Shown here in pieces: positions 1 to 5,967 of a stretch of 9,052 nucleotides of DNA; position 1 is the stretch's first letter, and each line of letters opens with the position of its first letter. Under the pieces are notes generated by a model. It did no database searches, was not told the DNA's origin, and worked only from the letters and a program-made list of their open reading frames with translations. Source of the stretch: Chthoniobacterales bacterium (GTDB lineage: Bacteria > Verrucomicrobiota > Verrucomicrobiia > Chthoniobacterales > UBA10450); contig JACCZQ010000167.1 in assembly GCA_013695905.1 (NCBI GenBank), positions 1 to 9,052 of the forward strand, given 5' to 3'. The translations under genes and the position numbers were made by a program.

Positions 1-162
1 GTCCATGCCCATCTTCTGGAGCACGTTGACCGCGACACCCTGGCCGAGTTTGATCAGCCCGAGCAGCAGGTGCTCGGTGCCGACGTAATTATGGTTGAAG
101 CGATCCGCTTCTTTGCGGGCGAGCGCCAGGACCTGCTGGGCCCGCGGTGTGAAATTATTCAT
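1..162 (-). CDS. clpC: ClpC-type AAA+ unfoldase, N-terminal fragment (cut by window edge)
   Basis: Only the first 54 codons are in the window; the gene continues past the left edge. The protein begins [19 protein letters not shown] and continues with a [12 protein letters not shown] segment, the first helical repeat of the Clp N domain, which in ClpC receives substrates and adaptors. ClpC is the ATP-dependent unfoldase that feeds ClpP; in Bacillus it degrades proteins tagged with phospho-arginine by McsB and is activated by McsA/McsB. The start is fixed by the N-domain beginning at the usual place and by an 8-nt overlap of its ATG with the end of mcsB (ATGAATAA holds both the clpC start and the mcsB stop). 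It is therefore the third gene of an mcsA-mcsB-clpC operon and probably translationally coupled. No strong Shine-Dalgarno is visible. ClpA/ClpB cannot be strictly excluded from 54 residues, but the context makes ClpC by far the best call. Confidence 0.93.
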   Translation of the reverse strand, partial: MNNFTPRAQQVLALARKEADRFNHNYVGTEHLLLGLIKLGQGVAVNVLQKMGMD

Positions 163-1279
163 TAGTTTGGGGCTCGGAAGTCGAACCGTTCGCTGACTCC
201 CGCGCCACTTTACTAATATCAGGCTTGGGGAAGAGCCGCAAACGGTCGCGGATGATTTGGGCGCGCAGTTCGTCGCGTTCGTCGGCGTTCAGCTTCTGTT
301 GCGAGCTCTTCTGCAGGTGGGCGGGTTGCGTGTCGATGAACAGTTCGTCGATCGGCAGCCGGCGATCTTCGGGGAAGGCGCCGAGGTCCACCCCGAGCTT
401 GATGATGGAAAGCAGGTTGAGCGCTTCCTTCGAAGTCATGGCGTGAGCGAACGTGAGCACGCCATAGGCGCGTCCGATTTGATCCCACAGGGTGTTCGAC
501 TTCCGCTGGATCAACATCTGCCGCGCGTCGTGTTCCTTCTCGATGATGGTCTCGATGACTTTGCTGAGGCGGGTGACGATCTCTTCTTCCTTCTCGCCCA
601 GCGTGGTCTGGTTTGAGATCTGGAAGAGATTGCCCATCGCCTCGGTGCCTTCGCCGTAGAGGCCGCGGACGGCGAGCCCGATCTTGTTCACCGCCTGGAT
701 GACCTGATTGATCATCTCGCTCAAGACGAGACCCGGCAGGTGCAGCATGGCCGAAGCGCGCATGCCGGTGCCGACGTTCGTGGGGCACGCGGTGAGGTAG
801 CCGAGCTTCGGGTCGTAAGCGAAATCCAGCTTCGCCTCGAGCGTGCTGTCCACCTTATCCACCAGCTTGAAAGCGCTCTTCAATTGCAACCCGGACCGGA
901 TCGACTGCATCCGCAGATGATCTTCTTCGTTCACCATGATGCTGAGCGTCTGGCGGCGGTTCATGATCACCGCGCTCCCAACGCTCTTCGCCGCATGTTC
1001 CCGGCTGATCAGGTGCCGCTCGACCAGCACCTGCTTCTCGAGTGCGGTTAAATCCTGGAGCACCTCGGAGAACGAATCCTGCATCTCCGGCAGCTCTTCG
1101 ACGCGAGGTTTGATCAACTCAAGCACCTGCGTGCGCTCCGCCTTCTTCGCCCAACCGGGGAATGCACGGTGCCGAAGATTGCGCGCCAGCCGCACCCGGC
1201 TGCTCACGACGATCTGGTGGTGCGGCCCTTCACCGCGCAACCATTCGCCACCTACGGCAATGACATTTGCGAATTTCAT
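155..1279 (-). CDS. mcsB: Protein-arginine kinase McsB
   Basis: 374-residue phosphagen-kinase-fold enzyme that phosphorylates arginine side chains of proteins, marking them for ClpCP. Visible family motifs, in order: SSRVRLARN (26-34), the nucleotide-binding arginine segment; NEEDHLR (117-123); the active-site cysteine C165 in [11 protein letters not shown]; and [10 protein letters not shown] (205-214), part of the ATP-binding loop. Near the C-terminus RDELRA (335-340) matches the RDXXRA phospho-arginine-binding motif known from Geobacillus/Bacillus McsB, so allosteric pArg sensing is probably retained. Length fits the family (about 350-365 residues) with a short polar tail. The reading frame is open upstream to 1516, but that stretch is antiparallel noise over mcsA; the ATG at 1279 is chosen because it overlaps the mcsA stop (TGATG), gives the normal family N-terminus and has GGAG 11 nt upstream. 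Expected cytoplasmic, acting with McsA. Confidence 0.96.
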   Translation of the reverse strand: MKFANVIAVGGEWLRGEGPHHQIVVSSRVRLARNLRHRAFPGWAKKAERTQVLELIKPRVEELPEMQDSFSEVLQDLTALEKQVLVERHLISREHAAKSVGSAVIMNRRQTLSIMVNEEDHLRMQSIRSGLQLKSAFKLVDKVDSTLEAKLDFAYDPKLGYLTACPTNVGTGMRASAMLHLPGLVLSEMINQVIQAVNKIGLAVRGLYGEGTEAMGNLFQISNQTTLGEKEEEIVTRLSKVIETIIEKEHDARQMLIQRKSNTLWDQIGRAYGVLTFAHAMTSKEALNLLSIIKLGVDLGAFPEDRRLPIDELFIDTQPAHLQKSSQQKLNADERDELRAQIIRDRLRLFPKPDISKVARESANGSTSEPQTNE

Positions 1280-1770
1280 CAGCTGGCGATCTCCATTTCT
1301 AGTTTCTTGATTTGATCGCGAAGCGACGCCGCCGATTCGTAATCCTCCTCCGTCACCGCCTTCTGCAGATTCGCATTCAGGGATTTCATCCTGTCGCCCA
1401 GCTCGATCTCGCGATGCGCCCGCTGCGGCAGCTTCCCGATATGCTCGGTCCCTTTGTGCATCGCCTTCAGCAGACTGCCGAGACCTTCCGCGAAAGTAAG
1501 ATAGCACGCGCTGCAACCGAGCCGGCCGGTCTTCTTGAAGTCCGCCTGCGTAAATCCGCAGACGCCGCAGCGCTGCGTCGGCGCCCCCTTCTCGATCTCC
1601 TCCGCCGCGCCAATCCCGAGGAGCAGATCCGCGAGGGCGAAGCCGGTGGGATCCTGCACGCCTTTTTCTTTCGAGCAGGAATCGCAGAGGTTCACCTTCT
1701 GCATCTTCCCTTCCAGGATCTGCGTCAGGAAAACCGTCGCATCATTGCATTTGCATACGTCGCACAACAT
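1279..1770 (-). CDS. mcsA: McsA, zinc-binding activator of McsB (UVR domain)
   Basis: 163-residue protein with four paired-cysteine sites: C3/C6, C29/C32, C68/C71 and C86/C89 (CDVC, CDSC, CGVC, CSAC), the zinc-binding arrangement of McsA. The C-terminal part (about 125-160) is a charged helical UVR motif, with the recognisable YESAASLRDQIKKLE core, as in UvrB/UvrC. In Bacillus and Staphylococcus McsA binds McsB and stimulates its arginine-kinase activity, and also contacts ClpC. The first cysteine pair starts at residue 3, so ATG 1770 is firmly the start. The stop codon overlaps the mcsB ATG by one base (TGATG), indicating coupling. It is the first gene of the operon; there is no ctsR next to it, and the gene upstream is ilvE, 89 nt away. 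No Shine-Dalgarno is visible; the promoter described at 1779-1808 would give a nearly leaderless mRNA. Confidence 0.94.
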   Translation of the reverse strand: MLCDVCKCNDATVFLTQILEGKMQKVNLCDSCSKEKGVQDPTGFALADLLLGIGAAEEIEKGAPTQRCGVCGFTQADFKKTGRLGCSACYLTFAEGLGSLLKAMHKGTEHIGKLPQRAHREIELGDRMKSLNANLQKAVTEEDYESAASLRDQIKKLEMEIAS

Positions 1771-1778
1771 CGCTGTAG

Positions 1779-1808
1779 ATTAGACCACGTCGCAGAGAGA
1801 ACATTCAA
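1779..1808 (-). promoter_or_regulatory. Predicted sigma70-like promoter of mcsA-mcsB-clpC
   Basis: Read on the minus strand: TTGAAT (-35, at 1808-1803), an 18-nt spacer, and TCTAAT (-10, at 1784-1779; five of six to TATAAT). Only 8 nt separate the -10 from the mcsA ATG, so transcription would start at or within two or three bases of the start codon. No CtsR-type direct heptad repeat or CIRCE inverted repeat was seen in the 89-nt gap. Sequence match only; no experimental support. Confidence 0.45.
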
Positions 1809-1859
1809 CTCGCGGGTTGCTTGAGTACCTTTTGCGCCGATTGCTGCGCGCCTCCGGCA

Positions 1860-2822
1860 TCAGGAATAAATCGGCGTGCCGCCTTCGCGCACCAGCTCCC
1901 GGAACCGCGCGATCATGCGCGTGCTGATCGGGCCCGGCTTTCCGGTGCCGATCACCCGTCCGTCCGCCTTGATCACCGGAATGACTTCAGCGGCCGTTCC
2001 GGTGAGGAAGCATTCATCCGCCACGAAGACATCGTGACGCGTGATATCGACTTCTTTGACGGGAATCTCGAGCTCGTCCGCAATCTCGAAGGCGACCGCG
2101 CGGGTGATACCGCGCAGCGCCCCCGCGCTGATCGGCGGCGTGAAGATCTGCCCTTTCTTAATGACGAAAACGTTGTCCGCGGTGCACTCCGCCACGTTCC
2201 CCGCATCGTTCAACATCAACGCTTCGTCGGCTCCGGCGAGATTCGCCTCGATCCGCGCCATGACGTTATTGAGATAATTCAGCGACTTCACCGCCGGGTT
2301 CAGGGCGGCCGCGTTCATGCGACGCGTGGCGCAGGTCACGATGGTGAGGCCGTTGCGATAAACATCTTCCGGATAGAGCGCGATCGTGGCCGCGATAATG
2401 ATGATACTCGGGCGCTTACATTGCGCCGGGTTCAGGCCCAGATTGCCCACCCCGCGCGTGACGATCTGCCGGATGTACCCATCCTTGAGGCCGTTCTGCC
2501 GGATCGTCTCCAGCAGTGCTTCCGTCATTTCTTCGCGGCTGATGGGAATCTCGAGGCAAATGGAACGGGCCGAGTCCCAGAGGCGATCGAGGTGTTCGCC
2601 CAGCCGGAAGACGCGCCCGTTATAAAAGCGGATTCCCTCGAAAATCCCGTCGCCGTAAAGCAGCCCATGATCGAAGACCGACACCTTCGCTTCGGATTCT
2701 GGCACGAACTCCCCGTCGAGATAAATTGTCAGCTGCTTCTTCTCCGTGACCGAGCCGCCGCCGGCACTTTCGTTCGCGGGCTTCACGGCCCCGCCACGAG
2801 CCTTCGGCCCATCCATCACCAT
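1860..2822 (-). CDS. ilvE: Branched-chain amino acid aminotransferase (class IV PLP enzyme)
   Basis: Fold-type IV PLP transaminase that interconverts Val/Leu/Ile and their 2-oxo acids using glutamate/2-oxoglutarate. Visible signatures: FDHGLLYGDGIFEGIRFYNG near the N-terminus; the PLP lysine K179 (ATG 2822 numbering) in NPAVKSLNYLNN; the E-x4-N element in VAECTADNVFVI; the phosphate-binding GALRGITR; and DECFLTGTAAEVIPV. The SLNYLNN and TGTAAE signatures point to IlvE rather than D-alanine aminotransferase or aminodeoxychorismate lyase, though substrate choice in this family is hard to read from sequence. Homology begins around the TIYLDGEF segment, so about 30 residues of Gly/Ala-rich N-terminal sequence precede the domain. 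Possible starts are GTG 2858, ATG 2822 and ATG 2816; none has a good Shine-Dalgarno. ATG 2822 is chosen provisionally; ATG 2816 overlaps the stop of a small upstream frame (TGATG). Monocistronic by appearance. Confidence 0.9.
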   Translation of the reverse strand: MVMDGPKARGGAVKPANESAGGGSVTEKKQLTIYLDGEFVPESEAKVSVFDHGLLYGDGIFEGIRFYNGRVFRLGEHLDRLWDSARSICLEIPISREEMTEALLETIRQNGLKDGYIRQIVTRGVGNLGLNPAQCKRPSIIIIAATIALYPEDVYRNGLTIVTCATRRMNAAALNPAVKSLNYLNNVMARIEANLAGADEALMLNDAGNVAECTADNVFVIKKGQIFTPPISAGALRGITRAVAFEIADELEIPVKEVDITRHDVFVADECFLTGTAAEVIPVIKADGRVIGTGKPGPISTRMIARFRELVREGGTPIYS

Positions 2823-2986
2823 CGTATCGCCGTCAGCTGTGAAAGATTTTGTAAGCACGAAAAAACGATCAACGCTCCTGCAGCCAATTCAAGCGGCAAA
2901 TACGGTCCGAGCGGGAGGCGGATCGGCTGCACCAGCAGGTTTCTGTAGGCCGCGTCTCCCGACGCGGCGGGCGGTCGGCTCATCAT
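2816..2986 (-). CDS. Doubtful 56-residue ORF immediately upstream of ilvE
   Basis: An open frame starting ATGATG inside the first intergenic repeat and ending with a TGA that overlaps an in-frame ilvE ATG at 2816 (TGATG). The product would begin MMSRPPAASGDAAYR, encoded by the repeat, and continue with a moderately hydrophobic stretch (LELAAGALIVFSCLQNLSQL) that could be one membrane helix. No family is recognised. Codon third positions are not consistently G/C in its second half, unlike the neighbouring genes, and the start lies in a dispersed repeat, so chance is the more likely explanation. It is recorded because of the stop/start overlap with ilvE. Confidence 0.15.
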   Translation of the reverse strand: MMSRPPAASGDAAYRNLLVQPIRLPLGPYLPLELAAGALIVFSCLQNLSQLTAIRW

Positions 2987-2992
2987 CACGCC
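2944..2992 (+). repeat. Intergenic palindromic repeat A, copy 1
   Basis: 49-nt unit starting TGTAGGCCGCGTCTCCCGAC. It contains a perfect 8-bp stem GCCGCGTC / GACGCGGC (2949-2956 with 2961-2968) closed by a TCCC loop. It is nearly identical to the copy at 3089-3137, differing in two positions (G/C and T/C) near its right end. No T-tract follows on either strand, so it does not look like an intrinsic terminator. Confidence 0.85.
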
Positions 2993-3010
2993 GCTGCGAC
3001 GGTCACGTCA

Positions 3011-3043
3011 CCCACCCGCCGGGTCAGGAGACCACGGCCTACA
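3011..3043 (-). repeat. Intergenic palindromic repeat A, degenerate inverted copy
   Basis: Read on the minus strand it starts TGTAGGCCGTGGTCTCCTGA and is a diverged copy of the units at 2944 and 3089. The hairpin is kept by paired changes: GCCG/CGGC and GGTC/GACC replace the GCCG/CGGC and CGTC/GACG pairs of the other copies, with a one-base bulge (3034) and a 4-nt loop. It lies in opposite orientation between the two near-perfect copies. Confidence 0.65.
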
Positions 3044-3088
3044 ACGCCCGGCATAACGACACGATGGGTTTCGCGACGGTCGCCGTCG

Positions 3089-3137
3089 TGTAGGCCGCGT
3101 CTCCCGACGCGGCGGGCGGTCCGCTCACCATCACGCC
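3089..3137 (+). repeat. Intergenic palindromic repeat A, copy 2
   Basis: 49-nt near-identical direct copy of the 2944 unit, 145 nt downstream of it, with the same 8-bp stem (3094-3101 with 3106-3113) and TCCC loop. The three copies together occupy most of the gap between lolD and ilvE. Confidence 0.85.
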
Positions 3138-3196
3138 CGGATGCTCACCTATGACGAGGCTGTGCGGGCTCCGAGGATAATTCGCCTGCGGCAGCC

Positions 3197-3862
3197 TCAG
3201 GCCAGCTTTCCATCCACCATCCGCAGCTCGCGATCACCACGTGCTGCGAGGCGGCTGTCGTGCGTCACCACGAGCAGCGTCTTCTTGCGGTCGCGCGCCA
3301 GCCCGAGCAGCAGATCGATGATCGCGTCACCCGTCTTCGAGTCGAGATTCCCTGTCGGCTCGTCGGCGAAAATGATATCGGGATCGTTCGTGAGGGCGCG
3401 AGCGATCGCCACCCGTTGCTGCTCCCCACCCGAGAGCTCCGCCGGCAGGTGGTGCATCCGCTCCCCCAGCCCCACATCGCGGAGGCTGGCTTCCGCTGCC
3501 GTTTGATCACGCCGGCCACCGATCATCCCCGGCAGCGTCACGTTTTCGATCGCGGTGAGCTCCGGTAAAAGGAAGTAACCCTGGAACACGAAACCCATCT
3601 TCTGGTTCCGCAGCTTCGCCTGCGACGACGCGCTGCCGACGTAGAGCCTCTGCCCCTCAAACGTGACCGTGCCAGACTCCGGCCGCTCCAGGCCGGCGAG
3701 CGTGTAGAGCAGCGTCGTCTTCCCCGCTCCCGACGCGCCGACCAGGAACACCGCCTCCCCTTCCTGCACCTCCAGCGAGACGCCGCGCAACACCTCGATG
3801 CGTCGATCCCCGATGCGGAACGAACGGCGTAAATCCTGCGCGACCAGCTGCGACGAACTCAT
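3197..3862 (-). CDS. lolD: ABC transporter ATPase of the LolD/MacB class
   Basis: 221-residue ATP-binding subunit with all ABC motifs: Walker A GASGAGKTT (42-50), Q-loop Q94 in FVFQGYFLLPELTAIENV, signature LSGGEQQR (143-150), Walker B IIFADEP (163-169, catalytic E168) and the switch histidine H201 in VVTHD. The FVFQ-x3-LLPELTAIENV segment is typical of LolD, which powers release of mature lipoproteins from the inner membrane to LolA with LolC/LolE; related MacB- and FtsE-type ATPases look similar, so the exact partner is not certain. Length is complete for the family. ATG 3862 is the only in-frame start giving a normal N-terminus; there is no Shine-Dalgarno. No permease gene is adjacent on either side, so this is an orphan ATPase within the window. 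It lies just downstream of a strong terminator and has no obvious promoter of its own. Confidence 0.85.
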   Translation of the reverse strand: MSSSQLVAQDLRRSFRIGDRRIEVLRGVSLEVQEGEAVFLVGASGAGKTTLLYTLAGLERPESGTVTFEGQRLYVGSASSQAKLRNQKMGFVFQGYFLLPELTAIENVTLPGMIGGRRDQTAAEASLRDVGLGERMHHLPAELSGGEQQRVAIARALTNDPDIIFADEPTGNLDSKTGDAIIDLLLGLARDRKKTLLVVTHDSRLAARGDRELRMVDGKLA

Positions 3863-3910
3863 GCGCGCAGCATTCGCTCATTCGCGCCGCCTGCGCAATC
3901 AGCGCGCGCC

Positions 3911-3953
3911 TCACAAAAAGAAACCGCGCGGAAGATCGCTCCTCCGCGCGGTT
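3911..3953 (-). terminator. Intrinsic terminator downstream of the peptidoglycan-binding gene pair
   Basis: On the minus strand an 11-bp perfect stem (AACCGCGCGGA / TCCGCGCGGTT, at 3953-3943 and 3932-3922) with a 10-nt loop is followed directly by TTTCTTTTTGTG. It lies 24 nt after the stop codon at 3977 and is a textbook rho-independent terminator. The stem also extends into A residues on the plus-strand 5' side, but there is no T-tract in that direction, so it acts on the minus strand. Confidence 0.9.
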
Positions 3954-3976
3954 CCGATTTGTTTCAGCTGAAGTGG

Positions 3977-4804
3977 TTAGACGAGGCCGAGCGACGCCAG
4001 CGTCGGACCATCGATCCGGCGCGTCACCGGCAGGCCGTTGTCCCGCTGGAAACGAGTCAGTGCTGAGCGCGTCATCGGGCCGATCAAGCCGTCGATCGCG
4101 CCGCGGTAGTAACCCATCCGGCGCAGCTCGATCTGCACATTCCGGAGCACGCGACCCGGCTCCATCTGATTGTAGCCGTAGATCGGCTCATCATACGTGT
4201 AGGTGCTGTAGCTAGAATCGTAGCCGTAGGCAGGATACCAGTAGCCGCGGTCCCAGTAGTAATAACCGCCACCGAAGAGCGCGAAACGATTGTAATTGCT
4301 GCGCCACCAGGAGCGATCACGGGTGCCGTGACGGCCGAGGTGCCGGCGCGCTTCGTTATAGGTCCACGACTGATTCGAAGGACCGCGGCGCTGCCGCCAA
4401 TCACCACGCGCGGAGCGACGCTGCTGCGTATTCACTTCCGTATTCACTTGCGGGCGGAAGCCTTCGCGCTGCACAGCAGGGAGGGTGCGACGTGTGCCGA
4501 CGGCAGCGTCCACCTGCTCCTGTTGCTGTTGCTGCACTTGCTGAGGTTGCACCTGCTGAGGTTGCTGTTGCTGGACCTGCTGAGCTTGCTGTTGCTGCAC
4601 CTGCTGCTCCTCCACGCGAGGGCCGCGTCCACGTCCACGTCCACGTCCGCGACCGCGGCCGCGCTCTTCCTGCTGCTCTTCGCCCTCCTCTGCAGCCTGT
4701 TCCTGTTCCCTCTGTTCTCTCTTCTCCCGGCCACGGCCCTGCGCGTCCGCCACGAGCGGCGCCACGAGGCCGAAGCAAAGGGTCAATGCGAGTAGTTTTT
4801 TCAT
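3977..4804 (-). CDS. Secreted low-complexity protein with C-terminal peptidoglycan-binding domain (paralogue 1)
   Basis: 275 residues. A Sec signal peptide (MKKLLALTLCFGLVAPLVADA, cleavage probably after residue 21) is followed by a charged E/Q segment, an uninterrupted RG dipeptide run (48-61) encoded by 6-nt units on the plus strand around 4623-4665, and a Q/V-rich tract (66-98). A tyrosine/tryptophan-rich block (166-212, with GGGYYY and YWYPAYGYD) leads into a PG_binding_1 domain (about 215-275), recognisable from GYYRGAIDG, GPMTRSALTRFQ and DNGLPV. Such domains bind peptidoglycan, so an exported, wall-associated protein is inferred; no catalytic domain is seen. The last 110 residues align without gaps to the next gene at about 60% identity, marking a duplication. 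ATG 4804 gives the signal peptide. It is 47 nt downstream of its paralogue, likely co-transcribed, and is followed by the 3911-3953 terminator. Function unknown. Confidence 0.85.
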   Translation of the reverse strand: MKKLLALTLCFGLVAPLVADAQGRGREKREQREQEQAAEEGEEQQEERGRGRGRGRGRGRGPRVEEQQVQQQQAQQVQQQQPQQVQPQQVQQQQQEQVDAAVGTRRTLPAVQREGFRPQVNTEVNTQQRRSARGDWRQRRGPSNQSWTYNEARRHLGRHGTRDRSWWRSNYNRFALFGGGYYYWDRGYWYPAYGYDSSYSTYTYDEPIYGYNQMEPGRVLRNVQIELRRMGYYRGAIDGLIGPMTRSALTRFQRDNGLPVTRRIDGPTLASLGLV

Positions 4805-4851
4805 AGTTGTTTTGTTGTTACCGACCTAAATCCGACGCCTTCGCCCCGCGC

Positions 4852-5874
4852 TTATTCGAACCCGAGCGCCGCCAACGTCTCTTCATCGATCTCGCCCGTC
4901 ACGGGCAGACCGTTGTCTTCCTGGAAACCCAGCAACGCCCGGCGGGTCATGAGACCGAACGATCCATCGACCCCGCCGCGATAATAGCCCTGCCGCTGCA
5001 GCTCGGCCTGCACCTCTGCGATCACCTGCTGCGGCGACATGCCGTTGTAGGCATAGAGCGGCGCATTATAGACGTAGGTGGTGAAGTACGGGTCGTAGCC
5101 GTAAGCAGGATACCAGTAGTTGTTGTGCAGGTAGTAATAGCCGCCGCCGAAGAGGATGAAGTTTGTGAAGTTGCTCCTCCACCAGCCGCGATCGCGCCGC
5201 GTCCGATCCCAATGCCGGTGCCGATGCGACCAATTGCCGCCGCGGTTCAGGTTGCGCTCGCCACCGCGGTTGTGCCAGTCGCGATTGCCGCCGCTGCGGT
5301 TGTGCCAGTCACGGTTGCCGCCGGTGCGGTTGTGCCAATCGCGATCGCCGCCGGTGTGATTTCGCCAGTCCGTGGTACCGCCGTCGCGATTCTGCCAATT
5401 TCGCCGGGTGAACCCCTCCCGATCTTGCACATCAGGATTTGTGGCAATGTCGCCGCGGCCGATCCGATTCCGGATCCCATCCCCGCCGCCGCGCCCGGAG
5501 CGGGTGCGGTTCGCCCGATCCCGTGTCTCCGCGCCACCGCTGCCCTGCCATTCACGACGCGGCCGCGGCTGCGCCGTCGCGCCTGGATTTCCGCTGAACG
5601 AAGGCCGCTCCGGCCGCACGCGGGGTGTCGCATTGAACTGCCGACCGCCACCAGGCGAGCTGCGCTGCGGACGCTCGACCCGCGGCACCTGCGGCTGCTG
5701 TTGCTGCACCTGTGCGCGGGTCGAAGGTGCGATCATCCGCTCGATCGCGGCATTCCGGCGCGCGTCGTACTGCTGCGCGCGCCCGGCGCGCGCTTCGTCT
5801 TCGCTCTGGGCAAAGGAAGCGGCGTTTGGCAGCGCGAAAGTCCCTAGCAAAGCCGCGAGAAAAAAGTGTTTCAT
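4852..5874 (-). CDS. Secreted repeat protein with C-terminal peptidoglycan-binding domain (paralogue 2)
   Basis: 340 residues from ATG 5874, which begins a Sec signal peptide (MKHFFLAALLGTFALPNAAS, cleavage about residue 22). The frame opens further upstream to 5913 but that would bury the signal peptide. The mature part is arginine/glycine/glutamine-rich and probably disordered (25-160), then has five decapeptide repeats of the type WHNRTGGNRD (160-209; tryptophans at 160, 170, 180, 190, 200), a short histidine/arginine stretch, the aromatic block (231-277, with WWRSN, GGGYYY and YWYPAYGYD) and a PG_binding_1 domain (about 280-340, GYYRGGVDG, MTRRALLGFQ, DNGLPVTGEID). The final 110 residues match the neighbouring paralogue without gaps, while the N-terminal halves are unrelated. 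Probably an exported, wall-binding protein; the basic WHNR repeats could bind polyanions, which is speculation. First gene of a two-gene unit. Confidence 0.85.
   Translation of the reverse strand: MKHFFLAALLGTFALPNAASFAQSEDEARAGRAQQYDARRNAAIERMIAPSTRAQVQQQQPQVPRVERPQRSSPGGGRQFNATPRVRPERPSFSGNPGATAQPRPRREWQGSGGAETRDRANRTRSGRGGGDGIRNRIGRGDIATNPDVQDREGFTRRNWQNRDGGTTDWRNHTGGDRDWHNRTGGNRDWHNRSGGNRDWHNRGGERNLNRGGNWSHRHRHWDRTRRDRGWWRSNFTNFILFGGGYYYLHNNYWYPAYGYDPYFTTYVYNAPLYAYNGMSPQQVIAEVQAELQRQGYYRGGVDGSFGLMTRRALLGFQEDNGLPVTGEIDEETLAALGFE
5251..5400 (-). repeat. Five in-frame 30-bp tandem repeats inside paralogue 2
   Basis: Five consecutive 30-nt units with boundaries at 5251, 5281, 5311, 5341 and 5371, each encoding a decapeptide with W-H/R-N and GG at fixed positions. 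The units at 5281 and 5311 agree at 26 of 30 bases; outer units are more diverged. Period and frame are exact, so this is a coding minisatellite, not a CRISPR (no spacers). Confidence 0.85.
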
Positions 5875-5921
5875 AGTGGTGGAGTTAGACAGCTGCAGAA
5901 GCTGTATATTCAACCACCACT
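5875..5921 (-). promoter_or_regulatory. Nested inverted repeats in the leader of paralogue 2
   Basis: Directly upstream of ATG 5874 lies an 8-bp inverted pair, AGTGGTGG (5875-5882) and CCACCACT (5914-5921). It encloses a 6-bp hairpin ACAGCT-GCAGA-AGCTGT (5889-5905). If transcribed, the outer stem would end at the base next to the start codon and could affect initiation. No promoter with good -35/-10 spacing was identified. Only the pairing is seen; the function is inferred. Confidence 0.3.
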
Positions 5922-5967
5922 TCCGCCCGAAGTTGCGGTCCCGCCACGCGAGGCGAAGACCCCCTCC

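Larger units (their letters stand above)
2859..3196. other. Intergenic region between lolD and ilvE, mainly repeats
   Basis: About 340 nt between the lolD stop and the furthest-upstream ilvE start. It holds the three repeat-A copies. Apart from the doubtful 2816-2986 frame no convincing gene is present. On the minus strand near 2848-2872 there is TTGATC followed 15 nt later by CAAAAT, a weak promoter-like pair; if used, transcription would begin downstream of the GTG at 2858 and favour an ATG start for ilvE. No terminator with a T-tract was seen after lolD. Confidence 0.6.

Noticed and set aside
1280..1516. N-terminal extension of McsB using an upstream start at 1516
   Set aside because: The extra 79 residues overlap mcsA in another frame, are low-complexity, and precede the normal family N-terminus at ATG 1279.
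1821..2948. Long plus-strand open frame opposite ilvE
   Set aside because: Arginine/histidine-rich product with no recognisable motif, wholly antisense to a clear class IV aminotransferase; typical of GC-rich shadow frames.
5251..5400. CRISPR-like array with 30-nt period
   Set aside because: Units are contiguous with no spacers, in frame with a coding region, and encode a regular decapeptide.
4807..5847. Long plus-strand frame opposite paralogue 2, rich in Ala/Val/Pro repeats
   Set aside because: It is the antisense of the Arg/Gly/Asn repeats; the minus-strand frame has the signal peptide and peptidoglycan-binding domain.
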